This document shows positions 42,676 through 52,295 of a stretch of DNA of 64,000 bases, piece after piece. The position numbers and the translations under genes are program-made. The stretch is from ZC4RG30 sp046347045 (GTDB lineage: Bacteria > Pseudomonadota > Gammaproteobacteria > Steroidobacterales > Steroidobacteraceae). How positions within the stretch are numbered: the stretch's first letter is position 1; every line of letters begins with the position of its first letter. The stretch spans positions 1 through 64,000 of the forward strand of contig JAXMGX010000009.1 in NCBI GenBank assembly GCA_046347045.1, given 5' to 3'. The notes beneath the pieces are model-generated. The model saw only the letters and a list, made by a program, of their open reading frames with translations. It made no database searches and was not told the DNA's origin.

Positions 42676-45600
42676 ATGCGGCTGTCGCATTTCTTCATCG
42701 AGCGGCCCATCTTCGCGGCCGCCGTGTCGGTGGTGATCACGCTCGTCGGCCTGATCTCCTACTTCACGTTGCCGGTGGACCAGTATCCGAACATCGCGCC
42801 GCCCACGGTGTCGGTGAATGCCGTGTACCCCGGCGCCACCTCCGAAGAGATCGCCGAGACCGTGGCTGCACCGCTGGAACAGCAGATCAACGGCATCAGC
42901 GGCATGCTGTACATGTCTTCTTCGTCCACCGGCGAAGGGCGCATGACGATCACGGTCACGTTCAAGACCGGCGTGAACGTGGACATTGCCCAGGTGGAAG
43001 TGCAGAACCGCATCCAGTCGGTGCTGCCGCAGTTGCCGCAGGAAGTGCGCGACCTGGGGCTGACGGTGCGCAAGGGCTCCACCGAAACCCTGCTGATCGT
43101 GCACATGTTCGCCACCGGTCCGGAAGTCGACCGCAAGTACATCGCCAACTACGCGAGCCTGCAGGTGCGCGAGCGCCTGCTGCGCACGCCGGGCGTGGGC
43201 GACGTGACCACCAACGCGGCGCGGGACTACGCCATGCGCGTGTGGATCGACCCGGAGCGCGCGGCGGCGCGCGACCTCACCGTGCAGGAGATCGTCGCGG
43301 CGCTGCGCAACAACAACCTGCAGGTGGCCGGCGGCGCCATCGGCGCGCCGCCGTTCAACAACGAGCCGGCGGCCTACCAGCTGAACGTGCGCGCGCAGGG
43401 GCGGCTGGAATCGCCCGAGGAATTCGCCGACGCCATCATCAAGCGCGACGCGCAGGGCCGCGTGACGCGCGTGTCCGACGTGGCGCGAGTCGAGCTGGGG
43501 GCGCAGAACTATGCGCTGAATGCCTACAAGAGCCGCGAACCGGCCGTGTCGCTGTCGGTGATGCAGGCGCCGAATTCCAACGCGCTGGAGACCGAGGACA
43601 ACATCCGCAGCACCATGGAGGAACTGAAGCGCGAGTTCCCACCGGGCGTGGCCTACGAGATCATCTTCAACCCCGTGTCCTTCACGCGCCTGGCGGTGGA
43701 GGAGGTACGTCGCACGCTGCTCGAGGCCATGCTGCTGGGCGCGGTGGTGGTGCTGCTGTTCCTGCAACGCTGGCGCACGGCGCTGATCCCGCTCGTGGCC
43801 ATCCCGGTGTCGCTGGTCGGGTCGCTGGCCGTGATGTCGGCCTTCGGCTTCTCGCTGAACAACCTTTCGATGTTCGCGCTGGTGCTGTCGATCGGCATCG
43901 TGGTGGACGATGCCATCGTGGTGGTGGAAAACGTGGAGCGGCACCTGCGCGCCGGCATGGCGCCGCGCGCGGCCGCGCGCCTCACCATGGACGAGGTGGG
44001 TGGCGCGCTGATCGGCATTGCGCTGGTGCTGGTGGCGGTGTTCGTGCCCACGGCCTTCATGGGTGGCATCACCGGCCAGTTCTACAAGCAGTTCGCGCTG
44101 ACCATCGCCGCGGCCACGGTGATCTCGCTGATCGTTTCGCTGACACTGTCGCCGGCGATGGCGGCGGCGCTGCTGAAGCCGCACGACGCCGCCGATGCGC
44201 ATACGCGCGTTGGCAAGCGCCTGTTCGCCTGGGGCGAAGCCATGAATCGCTGGATGGAGCGCATGGCGCATGGGTACAGCCGGCTCACCGCCGTGGTGCT
44301 GCGCCGTGGCGCGCTGATGCTGGTGCTGTACGGCGGTCTGGTGGCGCTCACGGCCTGGCGCGTGATGGATACGCCGCGCGGGTTCATCCCCGTGCAGGAC
44401 CAGTCGACGGTCACCATCTCGGTGACCATGCCGCCGGGCAGCAGCCTGGCGCGCACCGATGCCATCGTGCAGCGCGTGGTGCCCATCGTGCTCGACACGC
44501 CGGGCGTGTGGGCCGCGTCGGTGTATGCCGGCATGGATGGCGTGTCGTTCAGTCCTTCCACCAGCGCGGGCCAGATGTGGGCCATCCTCGATCCATTCGA
44601 GTCGCGCACGCCAAAGGGACAGACGGCGCAGGTGGTGGCCGCCGAGATCAAGAAGCGCCTGGCGCCGATCTCCGCGGCGGAGATCCGCATCGGACAGCCT
44701 GCACCGGTGCGCGGCCTCGGCAATTCAGGTGGGTTCCGCCTGATGGTGGAAGATCGCGCGGGCCTGGGCTATCGCGCGCTGGAAGCCGCGGTGCAGGAAC
44801 TTTCCGAGGCGGCATCGAAGGATCCCGCCATCGGCAACGCCTTCAGCAACTTCAACACGCGCAACCCCACGCTGGATGCCGTGGTGGACCGCGACAAGGC
44901 CGAGATGCTGGGCGTGCCGGTGCGCAATGTGTTTGCCACGCTGCAGACGTACCTGGCTGGCACTTACGTCAACAACATCACGCTCCTGGGCCATACCTTC
45001 CAGGTGATCGCGCAGGGCGACACCAGCTACCGGCAGGATCAGGCCTGGCTGGGCAACCTCAAGACGCGCTCTGCTTCGGGCGCCATGGTGCCCATCAGCG
45101 CCGTGGCGGAATTCAAGCCGGCCACCGCGCCGTATCGCGTGATGCGCTACAACCTGTATCCCGCGGCCGATATCCAGGGCGAGGCGGCGCCGGGCTATTC
45201 CTCCGGTCAGGCGCTGGCCGCGATGGAGCGCCTGGCGCGCGAGCACCTGCCTGCCGGCATGCACTTCGAATGGACCGACATGGCCTACCAGCAGCAGATT
45301 TCCGGCGGCGCCGGGGATTTCGCCTTCGTGCTGGGCGTGCTGTTCGTGTTCATCTTCCTGGCGGCGCTGTACGAGAGCATCACGCTGCCGCTGGCGGTGA
45401 TCCTCATCGTGCCCATGTGCCTCCTGGCCGCCATCCTCGGCGTGAACGCATTGCACATGGACAACAACATCCTGACGCAGATCGGCATGGTGGTGCTGAT
45501 CGGCCTCGCCGCGAAGAACGCCATTCTCATCGTCGAGTTCGCGCGCCAGGGCGAGGCCGAGCGCGGGCTGGACCCGGTGACTGCGGCGGTGGAAGCGGCG

Positions 45601-45876
45601 CGCACGCGCCTGCGGCCCATCCTCATGACCTCGGTGGCGTTCATCTGCGGCGTGGCGCCACTGGCCTTCGCGCGCGGCGCGGGCGCGGAACTTCGGCAGG
45701 CGCTGGGGGTGGCGGTGTTCTACGGCATGATCGGCGTGACGCTGTTCGGTCTGGTGTTCACGCCGGTGTTCTACGTGCTGTGCCGGCGCATCGCGGGGCG
45801 GTTCGCCAAGGTGCCCAAGATCCGCTTGCTGCAGGAGGCTTCGCAGGGGAGCGATTCCGGTGCACGGGCGCAGTGA
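42676..45876 (+). CDS. RND efflux pump, HAE1 family (AcrB/MexF-like)
   Basis: The 1066-residue inner-membrane pump opens MRLSHFFIERPIFAAAVSVV, the AcrB-type start. Standard motifs include FKTGVNVDIAQVEVQNRIQ, TM4 GIVVDDAIVVVENVE with the proton-relay Asp pair, and GLAAKNAILIVEFARQGEAE near TM10-11. Length and domain order match AcrB/MexF. Like the first RND locus it lacks an adjacent outer-membrane channel gene. The Vgb-like gene overlaps its last 17 bases. Confidence 0.94.
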   Translation: MRLSHFFIERPIFAAAVSVVITLVGLISYFTLPVDQYPNIAPPTVSVNAVYPGATSEEIAETVAAPLEQQINGISGMLYMSSSSTGEGRMTITVTFKTGVNVDIAQVEVQNRIQSVLPQLPQEVRDLGLTVRKGSTETLLIVHMFATGPEVDRKYIANYASLQVRERLLRTPGVGDVTTNAARDYAMRVWIDPERAAARDLTVQEIVAALRNNNLQVAGGAIGAPPFNNEPAAYQLNVRAQGRLESPEEFADAIIKRDAQGRVTRVSDVARVELGAQNYALNAYKSREPAVSLSVMQAPNSNALETEDNIRSTMEELKREFPPGVAYEIIFNPVSFTRLAVEEVRRTLLEAMLLGAVVVLLFLQRWRTALIPLVAIPVSLVGSLAVMSAFGFSLNNLSMFALVLSIGIVVDDAIVVVENVERHLRAGMAPRAAARLTMDEVGGALIGIALVLVAVFVPTAFMGGITGQFYKQFALTIAAATVISLIVSLTLSPAMAAALLKPHDAADAHTRVGKRLFAWGEAMNRWMERMAHGYSRLTAVVLRRGALMLVLYGGLVALTAWRVMDTPRGFIPVQDQSTVTISVTMPPGSSLARTDAIVQRVVPIVLDTPGVWAASVYAGMDGVSFSPSTSAGQMWAILDPFESRTPKGQTAQVVAAEIKKRLAPISAAEIRIGQPAPVRGLGNSGGFRLMVEDRAGLGYRALEAAVQELSEAASKDPAIGNAFSNFNTRNPTLDAVVDRDKAEMLGVPVRNVFATLQTYLAGTYVNNITLLGHTFQVIAQGDTSYRQDQAWLGNLKTRSASGAMVPISAVAEFKPATAPYRVMRYNLYPAADIQGEAAPGYSSGQALAAMERLAREHLPAGMHFEWTDMAYQQQISGGAGDFAFVLGVLFVFIFLAALYESITLPLAVILIVPMCLLAAILGVNALHMDNNILTQIGMVVLIGLAAKNAILIVEFARQGEAERGLDPVTAAVEAARTRLRPILMTSVAFICGVAPLAFARGAGAELRQALGVAVFYGMIGVTLFGLVFTPVFYVLCRRIAGRFAKVPKIRLLQEASQGSDSGARAQ

Positions 45877-46909
45877 TGCCGGGAGTGATTCCGCTCGCCG
45901 GGCGGCGCGGAGCGCAGTGATTTCGTGGATGTTGATGGCGTTGCCGGTTGGCGTGGCCGCGGCGGCACCGGTCCCTGGTCCGGCACAGTCCATGTCATTG
46001 CCGCAGGGTAGCGGACCGGTGACGGTGACCGTCAGCCGCGATGGGGACGTGTGGTTCACGGCGGGGCAGGGCAACTACATCGGACGCATCCATTCCGATG
46101 GCACGGGGCTCAGGCAGTATCAACTACCCAATGCCAACAGCGCGCCGCGCATCATCGCCATGGGTGGCGATGGCAATGTGTGGTTCTCGGAGCACAGTGG
46201 CAACCGCATCGGCCGGCTGACGCCGCAGGGCGTGCTCACCGAATTCCCGATTCCCACGCCCGGCAGTCAGCCGCGGGCCATTGCACTGGGCGCCGATGGC
46301 AACATCTGGTTCGGCGAGTTCGCGGCCGGCAAGATCGGGCGCATCACGCCCGCGGGCGTCATCACTGAATTCACCATTCCGACGCCGGACAGCGGTCCAC
46401 GCGCGCTGGCGGCCGGGCCCGACGGCAACATCTGGTTCTCCGAGTTCCGCGCCGGGAAAATCGGCCGCATCACGCCGCAGGGCGTGATCACGGAGTTTGC
46501 GTTGCCGCGCGCCAATTCGGGCCCAGGTGACATCACGGCCGGCGCCGATGGCGCGATGTGGTTCCTGGAGCTGTCGGGAACGATGGACGGCATGCAGCCG
46601 GATGGTGGGCGACTGGGTCGCATCACGCTCAAGGGGCGCATCCGCGAATTCCCGCTGCCCACGCAAACGCCTTCGCCCATCAACATCGCCGTGGGACCCG
46701 ACCGCAATATCTGGTTCACGCAGGGCAACAAGCTGGTGCGCGCCACGAAGCGCGGCAAGTTCACCGAGGTCGACCTGGGTGCAGCGTCGCGGGGTTCGGG
46801 ACTTTCGGCCGGGGCCGATCGGCAGCCGCCGAAGTGGCTGGCGGATCGCCTCTATGTGGCCGATGGTGGTGCGAACCGGATTGTCTGGCTGGAGTTCAAT
46901 TCCCGCTAG
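45860..46909 (+). CDS. Vgb-like (streptogramin lyase-type) beta-propeller, exported
   Basis: The roughly 349-residue protein starts at a GTG within the pump gene; AGGGGAG at 45845-45851 supports it, and GTG 45917 or ATG 45929 are alternatives. A hydrophobic signal segment ends GVAAAAP. Six to seven repeats of about 42 residues follow the pattern DGNxWFxExxxxxIGRxTPxG, for example DGNIWFGEFAAGKIGRITPA, forming a Vgb-like propeller. Vgb lyases open streptogramin B rings using active-site histidines late in the propeller. Here the only mature-region histidines are in the first two repeats, so lyase activity is doubtful. Confidence 0.75.
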   Translation: MHGRSDAGSDSARRAARSAVISWMLMALPVGVAAAAPVPGPAQSMSLPQGSGPVTVTVSRDGDVWFTAGQGNYIGRIHSDGTGLRQYQLPNANSAPRIIAMGGDGNVWFSEHSGNRIGRLTPQGVLTEFPIPTPGSQPRAIALGADGNIWFGEFAAGKIGRITPAGVITEFTIPTPDSGPRALAAGPDGNIWFSEFRAGKIGRITPQGVITEFALPRANSGPGDITAGADGAMWFLELSGTMDGMQPDGGRLGRITLKGRIREFPLPTQTPSPINIAVGPDRNIWFTQGNKLVRATKRGKFTEVDLGAASRGSGLSAGADRQPPKWLADRLYVADGGANRIVWLEFNSR

Positions 46910-47351
46910 GATGGCGCCGCTTCACTTCGGCCACGGACGCGGCGATCAGCTTCTTCAGCACGGCGGTGTCCACATCGGACAGGTGCTTCAGGTACAGGCA
47001 GGCCGTGCTGCCCTTGAACTTGCCCAGTTTCGCCAGCAGCTCGTCCTGTCCGTCGGTGTACGCGTAGATCGTCAGCGCCGCGGAACGTGACGAGAATCCC
47101 GCGAGGCACATGTCACCTTCGCGGCCGCTGTCGTATTTGTAGTGGTACTGGCCGAAGCCGACGATGGAGGACCCCCACATCTTCGGCGGCTGGCGCGTGA
47201 CGGCACTCATCAGCTTCGCCAGCGCCTCGCAGTCGGCGCGGCGCGTGACGTCGGGGATGTTGGCGATGTATTCCTCGACGCTGGCCTCGGTCTGCGTGGT
47301 CTTGTTGGGTTTGCCGCGCGCGGGCTTCTTCGCCGCTTTCTTCTTCGCCAT
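46896..47351 (-). CDS. DUF1801 domain protein
   Basis: The 151-residue protein has a lysine-rich N-terminus (MAKKKAAKKPARGK), then a DUF1801 domain: SVEEYIANIP, MWGSSIVGFGQYHYKY, and a C-terminal LKHLSDVDTAVLKKLIAAS. The family is YdhG-like with unknown biochemical role. It lies 10 bases after the M16 protease gene in the same direction and overlaps the end of the converging Vgb-like gene by 14 bases. Confidence 0.85.
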   Translation of the reverse strand: MAKKKAAKKPARGKPNKTTQTEASVEEYIANIPDVTRRADCEALAKLMSAVTRQPPKMWGSSIVGFGQYHYKYDSGREGDMCLAGFSSRSAALTIYAYTDGQDELLAKLGKFKGSTACLYLKHLSDVDTAVLKKLIAASVAEVKRRHPSGN

Positions 47352-47361
47352 GGCGTGTCCC

Positions 47362-50220
47362 TCAGTGTGAATTGGCGCTTGCCTCGACGACCGTCACCGG
47401 GATCTTGAGCTTCTGCAGTTGCGGCAGCACGCGCTGCTTGTCGCCCACCACCACCCAGGTGAAACCATTGGGGTCGATGGCCGTGCGCACCGCGCCATCG
47501 AGCGCGGCGGCGTCCATGGCGCGGTAGCGGTCGGCCAGCGTCTCGGCGTAGTTCGACGGTCGCTTGTATAGCACGTCCTCGGCCATCTGGCCCAGCACGG
47601 CATCGGAGGTCTCATAGCTGCCGGCAAGCTCGCGGATGCCGCCATTGACGGTGCGCGCGAGTTCCGCCGCCGTTACGCCCTTGCCGCCCACGAAGTCCCT
47701 CACATGCTGCTTCAGCGCCGCAATGGACTCGCCGGTCCGGTCGGTCTGCACCGGCGCGCGAAGCTGGTACAGCACCCTGTTTTCGGGGCGGATGACGCTG
47801 CCACGCACGCCATAGGACCAGCCGCGGGTCTCGCGCAGGTCCATGTTGATGCGCGACAGGAAATTGCCGCCCAGCACGTCGTTGCCGGCCAGCAGCGTCT
47901 CGAGCGGATCGGACCCCATCCGTTCGAGCACCTGTCCGGCCAGGATCAGCGACTGCGGCGACTGCGGCCGGTCCACCAGCACGATGCGCTCCGTGCGCGC
48001 CGGGATGGCTGCGGTGAAGTCCTTGCTGCCGCGTGGCACGGCTGCGGGCTGCCAATCGCCAAAGCGCGATTCCAGTTCCCGCAGCAGTTCAGGCAGCGTG
48101 GTGCGACCCACGGCCAGGATCTCGACATTGTCGGGGCGTATCCAGCGCTGGTGAAAGCCGGTGAGATCCTCGCGCGTCAGTTTCTGCACCACGGCCGGAT
48201 CGCCGCTGCCACTGGACGGTATGCCATAGGGATAGGCGCCAAACACCAGCGGCGGCAGCGTGCGGCGCGCGATGCCCTGCGGATCAGCGTTCTCCTGCGC
48301 GATGGCGGCGAGCTGCGTGGCGCGCAGGCGCTCCAGTTCCGCCGGTGCGAAAGCCGGGTTCTTCACGATGTCGGCCAGCAGGTCGAGCGACAGCCCGAGA
48401 TTCGGTGTGAGGCTGCTGAGCGATACCGTGGTGCGGTCGAGGCTGGCGCGCGCGCTGACATTGGCCCCCAGCCGCTCCTGCTCCTCGGCAATCTGCACGC
48501 TGCTGCGGCTGGTGGTGCCTTCGGTGAGCAGCGCCAGCATCAGCGCCTGAGTGCCCAACCTGTCGCGGGGGTCGGCGGCATAGCCGGCGTTGAACACCAT
48601 CGACAGGTGCAGCGTGGGCAGTGTTTCGCGGCGCGCAAGGCGCACGGTGATGCCGTTCGACAGCTTGCCGGTTTCAACATCGGGGAAGTCCACATTGGCG
48701 ATGGTGCCAACGTCGGGCAGCTTGCTGCGGTCGACGCCGGTCGCGCGGCCGGCGGATGCAGGCGTTGCTGCGATGGCGGTCGCGTTCGCCGCGGCGGATC
48801 CCCTGGCCGCTGCGGCGCCCTTGCGGGGTTTCACGCTCGCAGCCTCCTGATAGGCCGCGCGATCGCCGGGCTCCACGCGCAGCGCGTACACGGGGCGCTT
48901 CAGCCACTTCTGCATCGCCGCGCGCACTTCGGCGGGCGTCGAGGCGGCAAGGCGCTTCTTGTAGAACCCGGGATCGCCAGCGTAGAGGAGGCCTTCGGCC
49001 AGCGTGGGCGCCTTGCCATCATGCCCGCCCACGGCCTCGAGACCGTGCATGGCATCGGCGATGCGGCGGATGGTGACGCGCTGCACTTCGTCCTCGGTGG
49101 GGCCTTCATCGATGAACTTGCCGATGATCTCGTCCAGGCGCGCCGACACCTTGTCGGCATCCACGCCCGGCTTCACGTCGGCGATCACTTCAATGAATCC
49201 GAGTTGCGCGAAATCCTGGTAGTTCGCGGAGACGCGCACCGCGGTCTGCTCCTGGCGCACCAGCGTGTTGTCGAGCCGCGAGCTGGCGAGTCCGCCCAGC
49301 ACCCAGGCGCCGATGGTCAGCGGGCCGGCGTCCGGATCGGTGAGACCGGGCACCGTCCAGTAGCGATACAGTCGCGTGGTGGCGACGTGATCCTTCATGG
49401 TCTCGGACTTGGCTGCCGGCAGCGTGGGCACCGGCACATTGACCTTGGCCACAAGTTTGCCCGCAGGAATGTCGCCGAAGTACTTCTCCACCAGCGGCTT
49501 CGCCGTTGCCGCGTCGATGTCGCCCGCCAGCACCAAAATGGCGTTGTTCGGACCGTAATGGTCGATGAACCACTGGCGCACATCGGCCAGGCTGGCATTG
49601 TCGAGATCGGCCATCGAACCGATGGTGTCGTGGCCGTAGGGGTGGTCGCTGGGCAGCAGCGCCGCGAGCTGCGCATAGCTGACGAGGCCGAAGGGCTGGT
49701 TGTCACCCTGGCGCTTTTCGTTCTGCACCACGCCGCGCTGGTTGTCGAGCACCTTCTGGCTCACCGCGCCCAGCAAGTGGCCCATGCGATCGCTCTCGAG
49801 GAACAGCGCCACGTCCAGCGCCGGCGTGGGCACGGTCTCGAAATAGTTGGTACGGTCGAACCAGGTGGTGCCGTTCACGTCGGTGGCGCCCACCTGCTGC
49901 AGCGGCTCGAAGAAATCGCCGGGCACATTCTCCGTGCCATTGAACATCAGGTGCTCGAACAGGTGCGCGAAGCCTGTCTTGCCGGCGGGCTCGTGCTTCG
50001 TGCCCACGTCGTACCACACCGACACACCGACCACCGGCGCCTTGCGATCGGTGTGCACCAGCACGGTGAGGCCGTTGTCGAGCTTGAACTGCTCGTAGGG
50101 AATGTCCACGGAGGCCAGCAGCTCCGACGCCGGCGCCGGGACGGGCACCTTCGACTTCGTGCCGCAGCCGGCAAGCGGAATCAACGCAGCCGTCATCGAC
50201 AGCAGCAGGGGTTTGAGCAT
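47362..50220 (-). CDS. M16-family zinc metalloprotease, lipoprotein
   Basis: The 952-residue insulinase-type peptidase carries two M16 halves. The lipobox is PLAGC (Cys19). The zinc site is intact in the first half: inverted HxxEH in AHLFEHLM (His86, Glu89, His90) and the distal Glu168 in VQNEKRQ. The second half (about 495-940) lacks the motif but has the fold's R/Y-type closing segment SWTYGV-like (GWSYGVRG). It probably degrades peptides in the periplasm. It is transcribed between the Tat-type SDR and the DUF1801 gene. Confidence 0.92.
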   Translation of the reverse strand: MLKPLLLSMTAALIPLAGCGTKSKVPVPAPASELLASVDIPYEQFKLDNGLTVLVHTDRKAPVVGVSVWYDVGTKHEPAGKTGFAHLFEHLMFNGTENVPGDFFEPLQQVGATDVNGTTWFDRTNYFETVPTPALDVALFLESDRMGHLLGAVSQKVLDNQRGVVQNEKRQGDNQPFGLVSYAQLAALLPSDHPYGHDTIGSMADLDNASLADVRQWFIDHYGPNNAILVLAGDIDAATAKPLVEKYFGDIPAGKLVAKVNVPVPTLPAAKSETMKDHVATTRLYRYWTVPGLTDPDAGPLTIGAWVLGGLASSRLDNTLVRQEQTAVRVSANYQDFAQLGFIEVIADVKPGVDADKVSARLDEIIGKFIDEGPTEDEVQRVTIRRIADAMHGLEAVGGHDGKAPTLAEGLLYAGDPGFYKKRLAASTPAEVRAAMQKWLKRPVYALRVEPGDRAAYQEAASVKPRKGAAAARGSAAANATAIAATPASAGRATGVDRSKLPDVGTIANVDFPDVETGKLSNGITVRLARRETLPTLHLSMVFNAGYAADPRDRLGTQALMLALLTEGTTSRSSVQIAEEQERLGANVSARASLDRTTVSLSSLTPNLGLSLDLLADIVKNPAFAPAELERLRATQLAAIAQENADPQGIARRTLPPLVFGAYPYGIPSSGSGDPAVVQKLTREDLTGFHQRWIRPDNVEILAVGRTTLPELLRELESRFGDWQPAAVPRGSKDFTAAIPARTERIVLVDRPQSPQSLILAGQVLERMGSDPLETLLAGNDVLGGNFLSRINMDLRETRGWSYGVRGSVIRPENRVLYQLRAPVQTDRTGESIAALKQHVRDFVGGKGVTAAELARTVNGGIRELAGSYETSDAVLGQMAEDVLYKRPSNYAETLADRYRAMDAAALDGAVRTAIDPNGFTWVVVGDKQRVLPQLQKLKIPVTVVEASANSH

Positions 50221-50253
50221 GGCGGGTCTCCGGGGTGCATTCCTTTGCTTCGA

Positions 50254-51429
50254 TCAGATGCCGGGGATGTTGCGCTTGCGCGTGGCGCGGCGATGCGCCG
50301 CTTCCTGCGCATACATCGGCGTGAACAGGTAGCGGTTCGCGTCGATGCCGGCCTGGATGTTGGCCGGGTACGGTGAGAACGGCACCATCGATTCGATGTA
50401 GGCCGCGGCACGCGCTTCCATGCCCTGGCGGTATTCCGGCGCAGGAAAGATGAACAGGTCGTTGTTGAGGATGGCATTGACCACCAGGCGGCCGACGGTG
50501 AGCGGATCCTGCGGGCGTGCCCAGAACGGACCGGAGTCATTGGTTGCGGCCGGGCGCTGCGGCGGACGAGCCGCGCCGCCAGGCACCAGCGGGCGCTGGG
50601 GCGCATTGGCCTGCGCGTTCTTCAGGTTTTCGGGGCGATGCGATTCGCTCTGGCCGATGTTGGTCTGCGTCATGCCCGGGATCAGCGTCGAGGTGCCGAT
50701 GTTGGTGTTGCGCAGGTCATCGCGAAGCTGCTCCATCAGGCCCTGCGCGGCGATCTTCGACACGGCGTAGATTCCCACGGGCAGGCCGACGAGGATGGCG
50801 CTGGTGGAAGTGGTGGTGACGATGTGGCAGCCCTCATTGGCACGGGCCCTCATCCGCGGAACGAAAGTCTTCACGCCGTAGACGGGTCCCCAGAAGTTCA
50901 CGCCCATGCCCCAGTCCCAGTCGTTGTACGTGCCGCTGACCAGGCCCGCCTGCAGGCCCACGCCGGCATTGTTCACCAGGATGCTCACGGGGCCGAATTT
51001 CCTTTCGATCTCGTCGGCCTTGGCTTCCCAGCCATCGCGCTCCATGACGTTGTGCACGACGGTGGCCACGCGCGGATCATTCGCGGGGAACATCTTCAGC
51101 GCATCGGGGAATTGCTTTTCGTCGATGTTGCCGATGACCACCTTCGCGCCCTGTTCGTGCAACGCGCGTGCGATGCCAAGGCCAATGCCGCTGGAGCCGC
51201 CGGTGATGTAGGCCACCTTGTCCTTCACATCGGTGATGGTGGGCTTCTGTGATTCACCCACGTTGGGGGTGGGGATGTAGGCCATGCCGGTGACCACGGC
51301 GGCTTCCGCTGCCGCTGCGTCGCCGACCTTCAGCTGACCCAACAGGCCCGCGGCGCTGGCGGCCGCGGCCACGCCGCCCAGCATCACGCCGCCGACCATC
51401 TCCCTGCGGTTCAGGTTCTTCTCGTCCAT
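50254..51429 (-). CDS. Short-chain dehydrogenase/reductase with Tat-like signal
   Basis: The 391-residue protein has NRREMVGGVMLGG (7-19) and a hydrophobic Ala-rich run, a twin-arginine-type signal. The SDR core has the cofactor motif TGGSSGIG at 76-83, NNAG at 153-156, a TTTSTS strand and catalytic Tyr221 and Lys225 in YAVSK. A Pro/Ala-rich insert (about 270-305) and a C-terminal extension follow the Rossmann core. NAD(P)-dependent SDRs are usually cytoplasmic, so export is notable. It lies between the methyltransferase gene (41 bases upstream) and the M16 protease gene. The substrate is unknown. Confidence 0.88.
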   Translation of the reverse strand: MDEKNLNRREMVGGVMLGGVAAAASAAGLLGQLKVGDAAAAEAAVVTGMAYIPTPNVGESQKPTITDVKDKVAYITGGSSGIGLGIARALHEQGAKVVIGNIDEKQFPDALKMFPANDPRVATVVHNVMERDGWEAKADEIERKFGPVSILVNNAGVGLQAGLVSGTYNDWDWGMGVNFWGPVYGVKTFVPRMRARANEGCHIVTTTSTSAILVGLPVGIYAVSKIAAQGLMEQLRDDLRNTNIGTSTLIPGMTQTNIGQSESHRPENLKNAQANAPQRPLVPGGAARPPQRPAATNDSGPFWARPQDPLTVGRLVVNAILNNDLFIFPAPEYRQGMEARAAAYIESMVPFSPYPANIQAGIDANRYLFTPMYAQEAAHRRATRKRNIPGI

Positions 51430-51470
51430 GGTCTTTTCCCCCGTGAAAAGACCCGATCATAGTGGAGCCG

Positions 51471-52259
51471 TCAGCGAAGTGGGACGCGGCCCCGGACCGC
51501 GTTGGCGGTCGAACGGTAGGTGATCTGGCCCCGCGAATCCGCCGGAAAGCGCTGCTGCAGCCGCTGCCGCAGCGCCGCGCTTTCGCTAGCCGGAAGATCG
51601 CGGAGGATGGTGCCCACGGAGGGGAAGGCGAGCTGGATGTTCCAGTATTCGTCGAAACTGGCGTAGGTGCGCTCCACGGAGATGGCCCGGGTGTCGACGT
51701 CGATGAGGCCGGCGGATTCCCACAACCCGCGCGACACATCCTGGCGCGAGGCGTCCTCGCTGGGCGCACTGGGCGGGCGGGCGCCCATCTGTTCCAGCTC
51801 TGCCCGCATCACCGCATAGGGGAAGCCGCCGCCGTCCATGTCCCAGGAGTAGGCCGCGACCGTGCCGCCGGGCTTTACTACGCGCGCCATTTCGGCCACG
51901 CCCCGGGCCGGCTCAGGCACGAAGAACAGCACCAGTGGCATCACGGCGAGGTCGAAACTGTTGTCGCCGAAGGGCAGCGCCATGGCATCGCCGGAGCGCA
52001 GGTCTGCGCCGCGCAGCGCCGGACGCGTGCGCGCGAATTCGAGCATGGGCGAAGGATCGATGCCGCTGACCGACAGCGGTGCGCAGCGTGTGGCGAACAT
52101 CTCGGTGAAGGCGCCATTGCCGCAGCCCACGTCGAGGAAGCGCAGGCCATTGGGCGGGTTCAGCCAGTCGAGGAACACCGCGCCCACGAGCTGGCTCCAC
52201 TTGCCCATGTAGCGCTCATAGGCTTCGCCATTGTCGAAGCGGACGGATTGCTGAGTCAT
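51471..52259 (-). CDS. Class I SAM-dependent methyltransferase
   Basis: The 262-residue protein has motif I LRFLDVGCGNGAF (DVGCGNG at about 43-49), motif II GIDPSPMLE, and MPLVLFFVPEP followed by EMARVVKPGGTV, typical of the Methyltransf_11 group. No signal peptide is present. The start is the ATG at 52259, 36 bases from the divergent MFS start; the open frame upstream to 52343 is antisense to that promoter. Its acceptor is unknown. Confidence 0.9.
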   Translation of the reverse strand: MTQQSVRFDNGEAYERYMGKWSQLVGAVFLDWLNPPNGLRFLDVGCGNGAFTEMFATRCAPLSVSGIDPSPMLEFARTRPALRGADLRSGDAMALPFGDNSFDLAVMPLVLFFVPEPARGVAEMARVVKPGGTVAAYSWDMDGGGFPYAVMRAELEQMGARPPSAPSEDASRQDVSRGLWESAGLIDVDTRAISVERTYASFDEYWNIQLAFPSVGTILRDLPASESAALRQRLQQRFPADSRGQITYRSTANAVRGRVPLR

Positions 52260-52295
52260 GCCGGCAGTTTGCAGCCCACGGCGCGCCCGTTCAAT

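Noticed and set aside
41383..44271. Long minus-strand open frame opposite the second RND adaptor and pump
   Set aside because: Same kind of GC-driven shadow, no domain, no ribosome site.
45860..46909. Calling the Vgb-like gene a streptogramin resistance lyase
   Set aside because: Family fold is clear but the expected late histidines are absent, so resistance is not supported.
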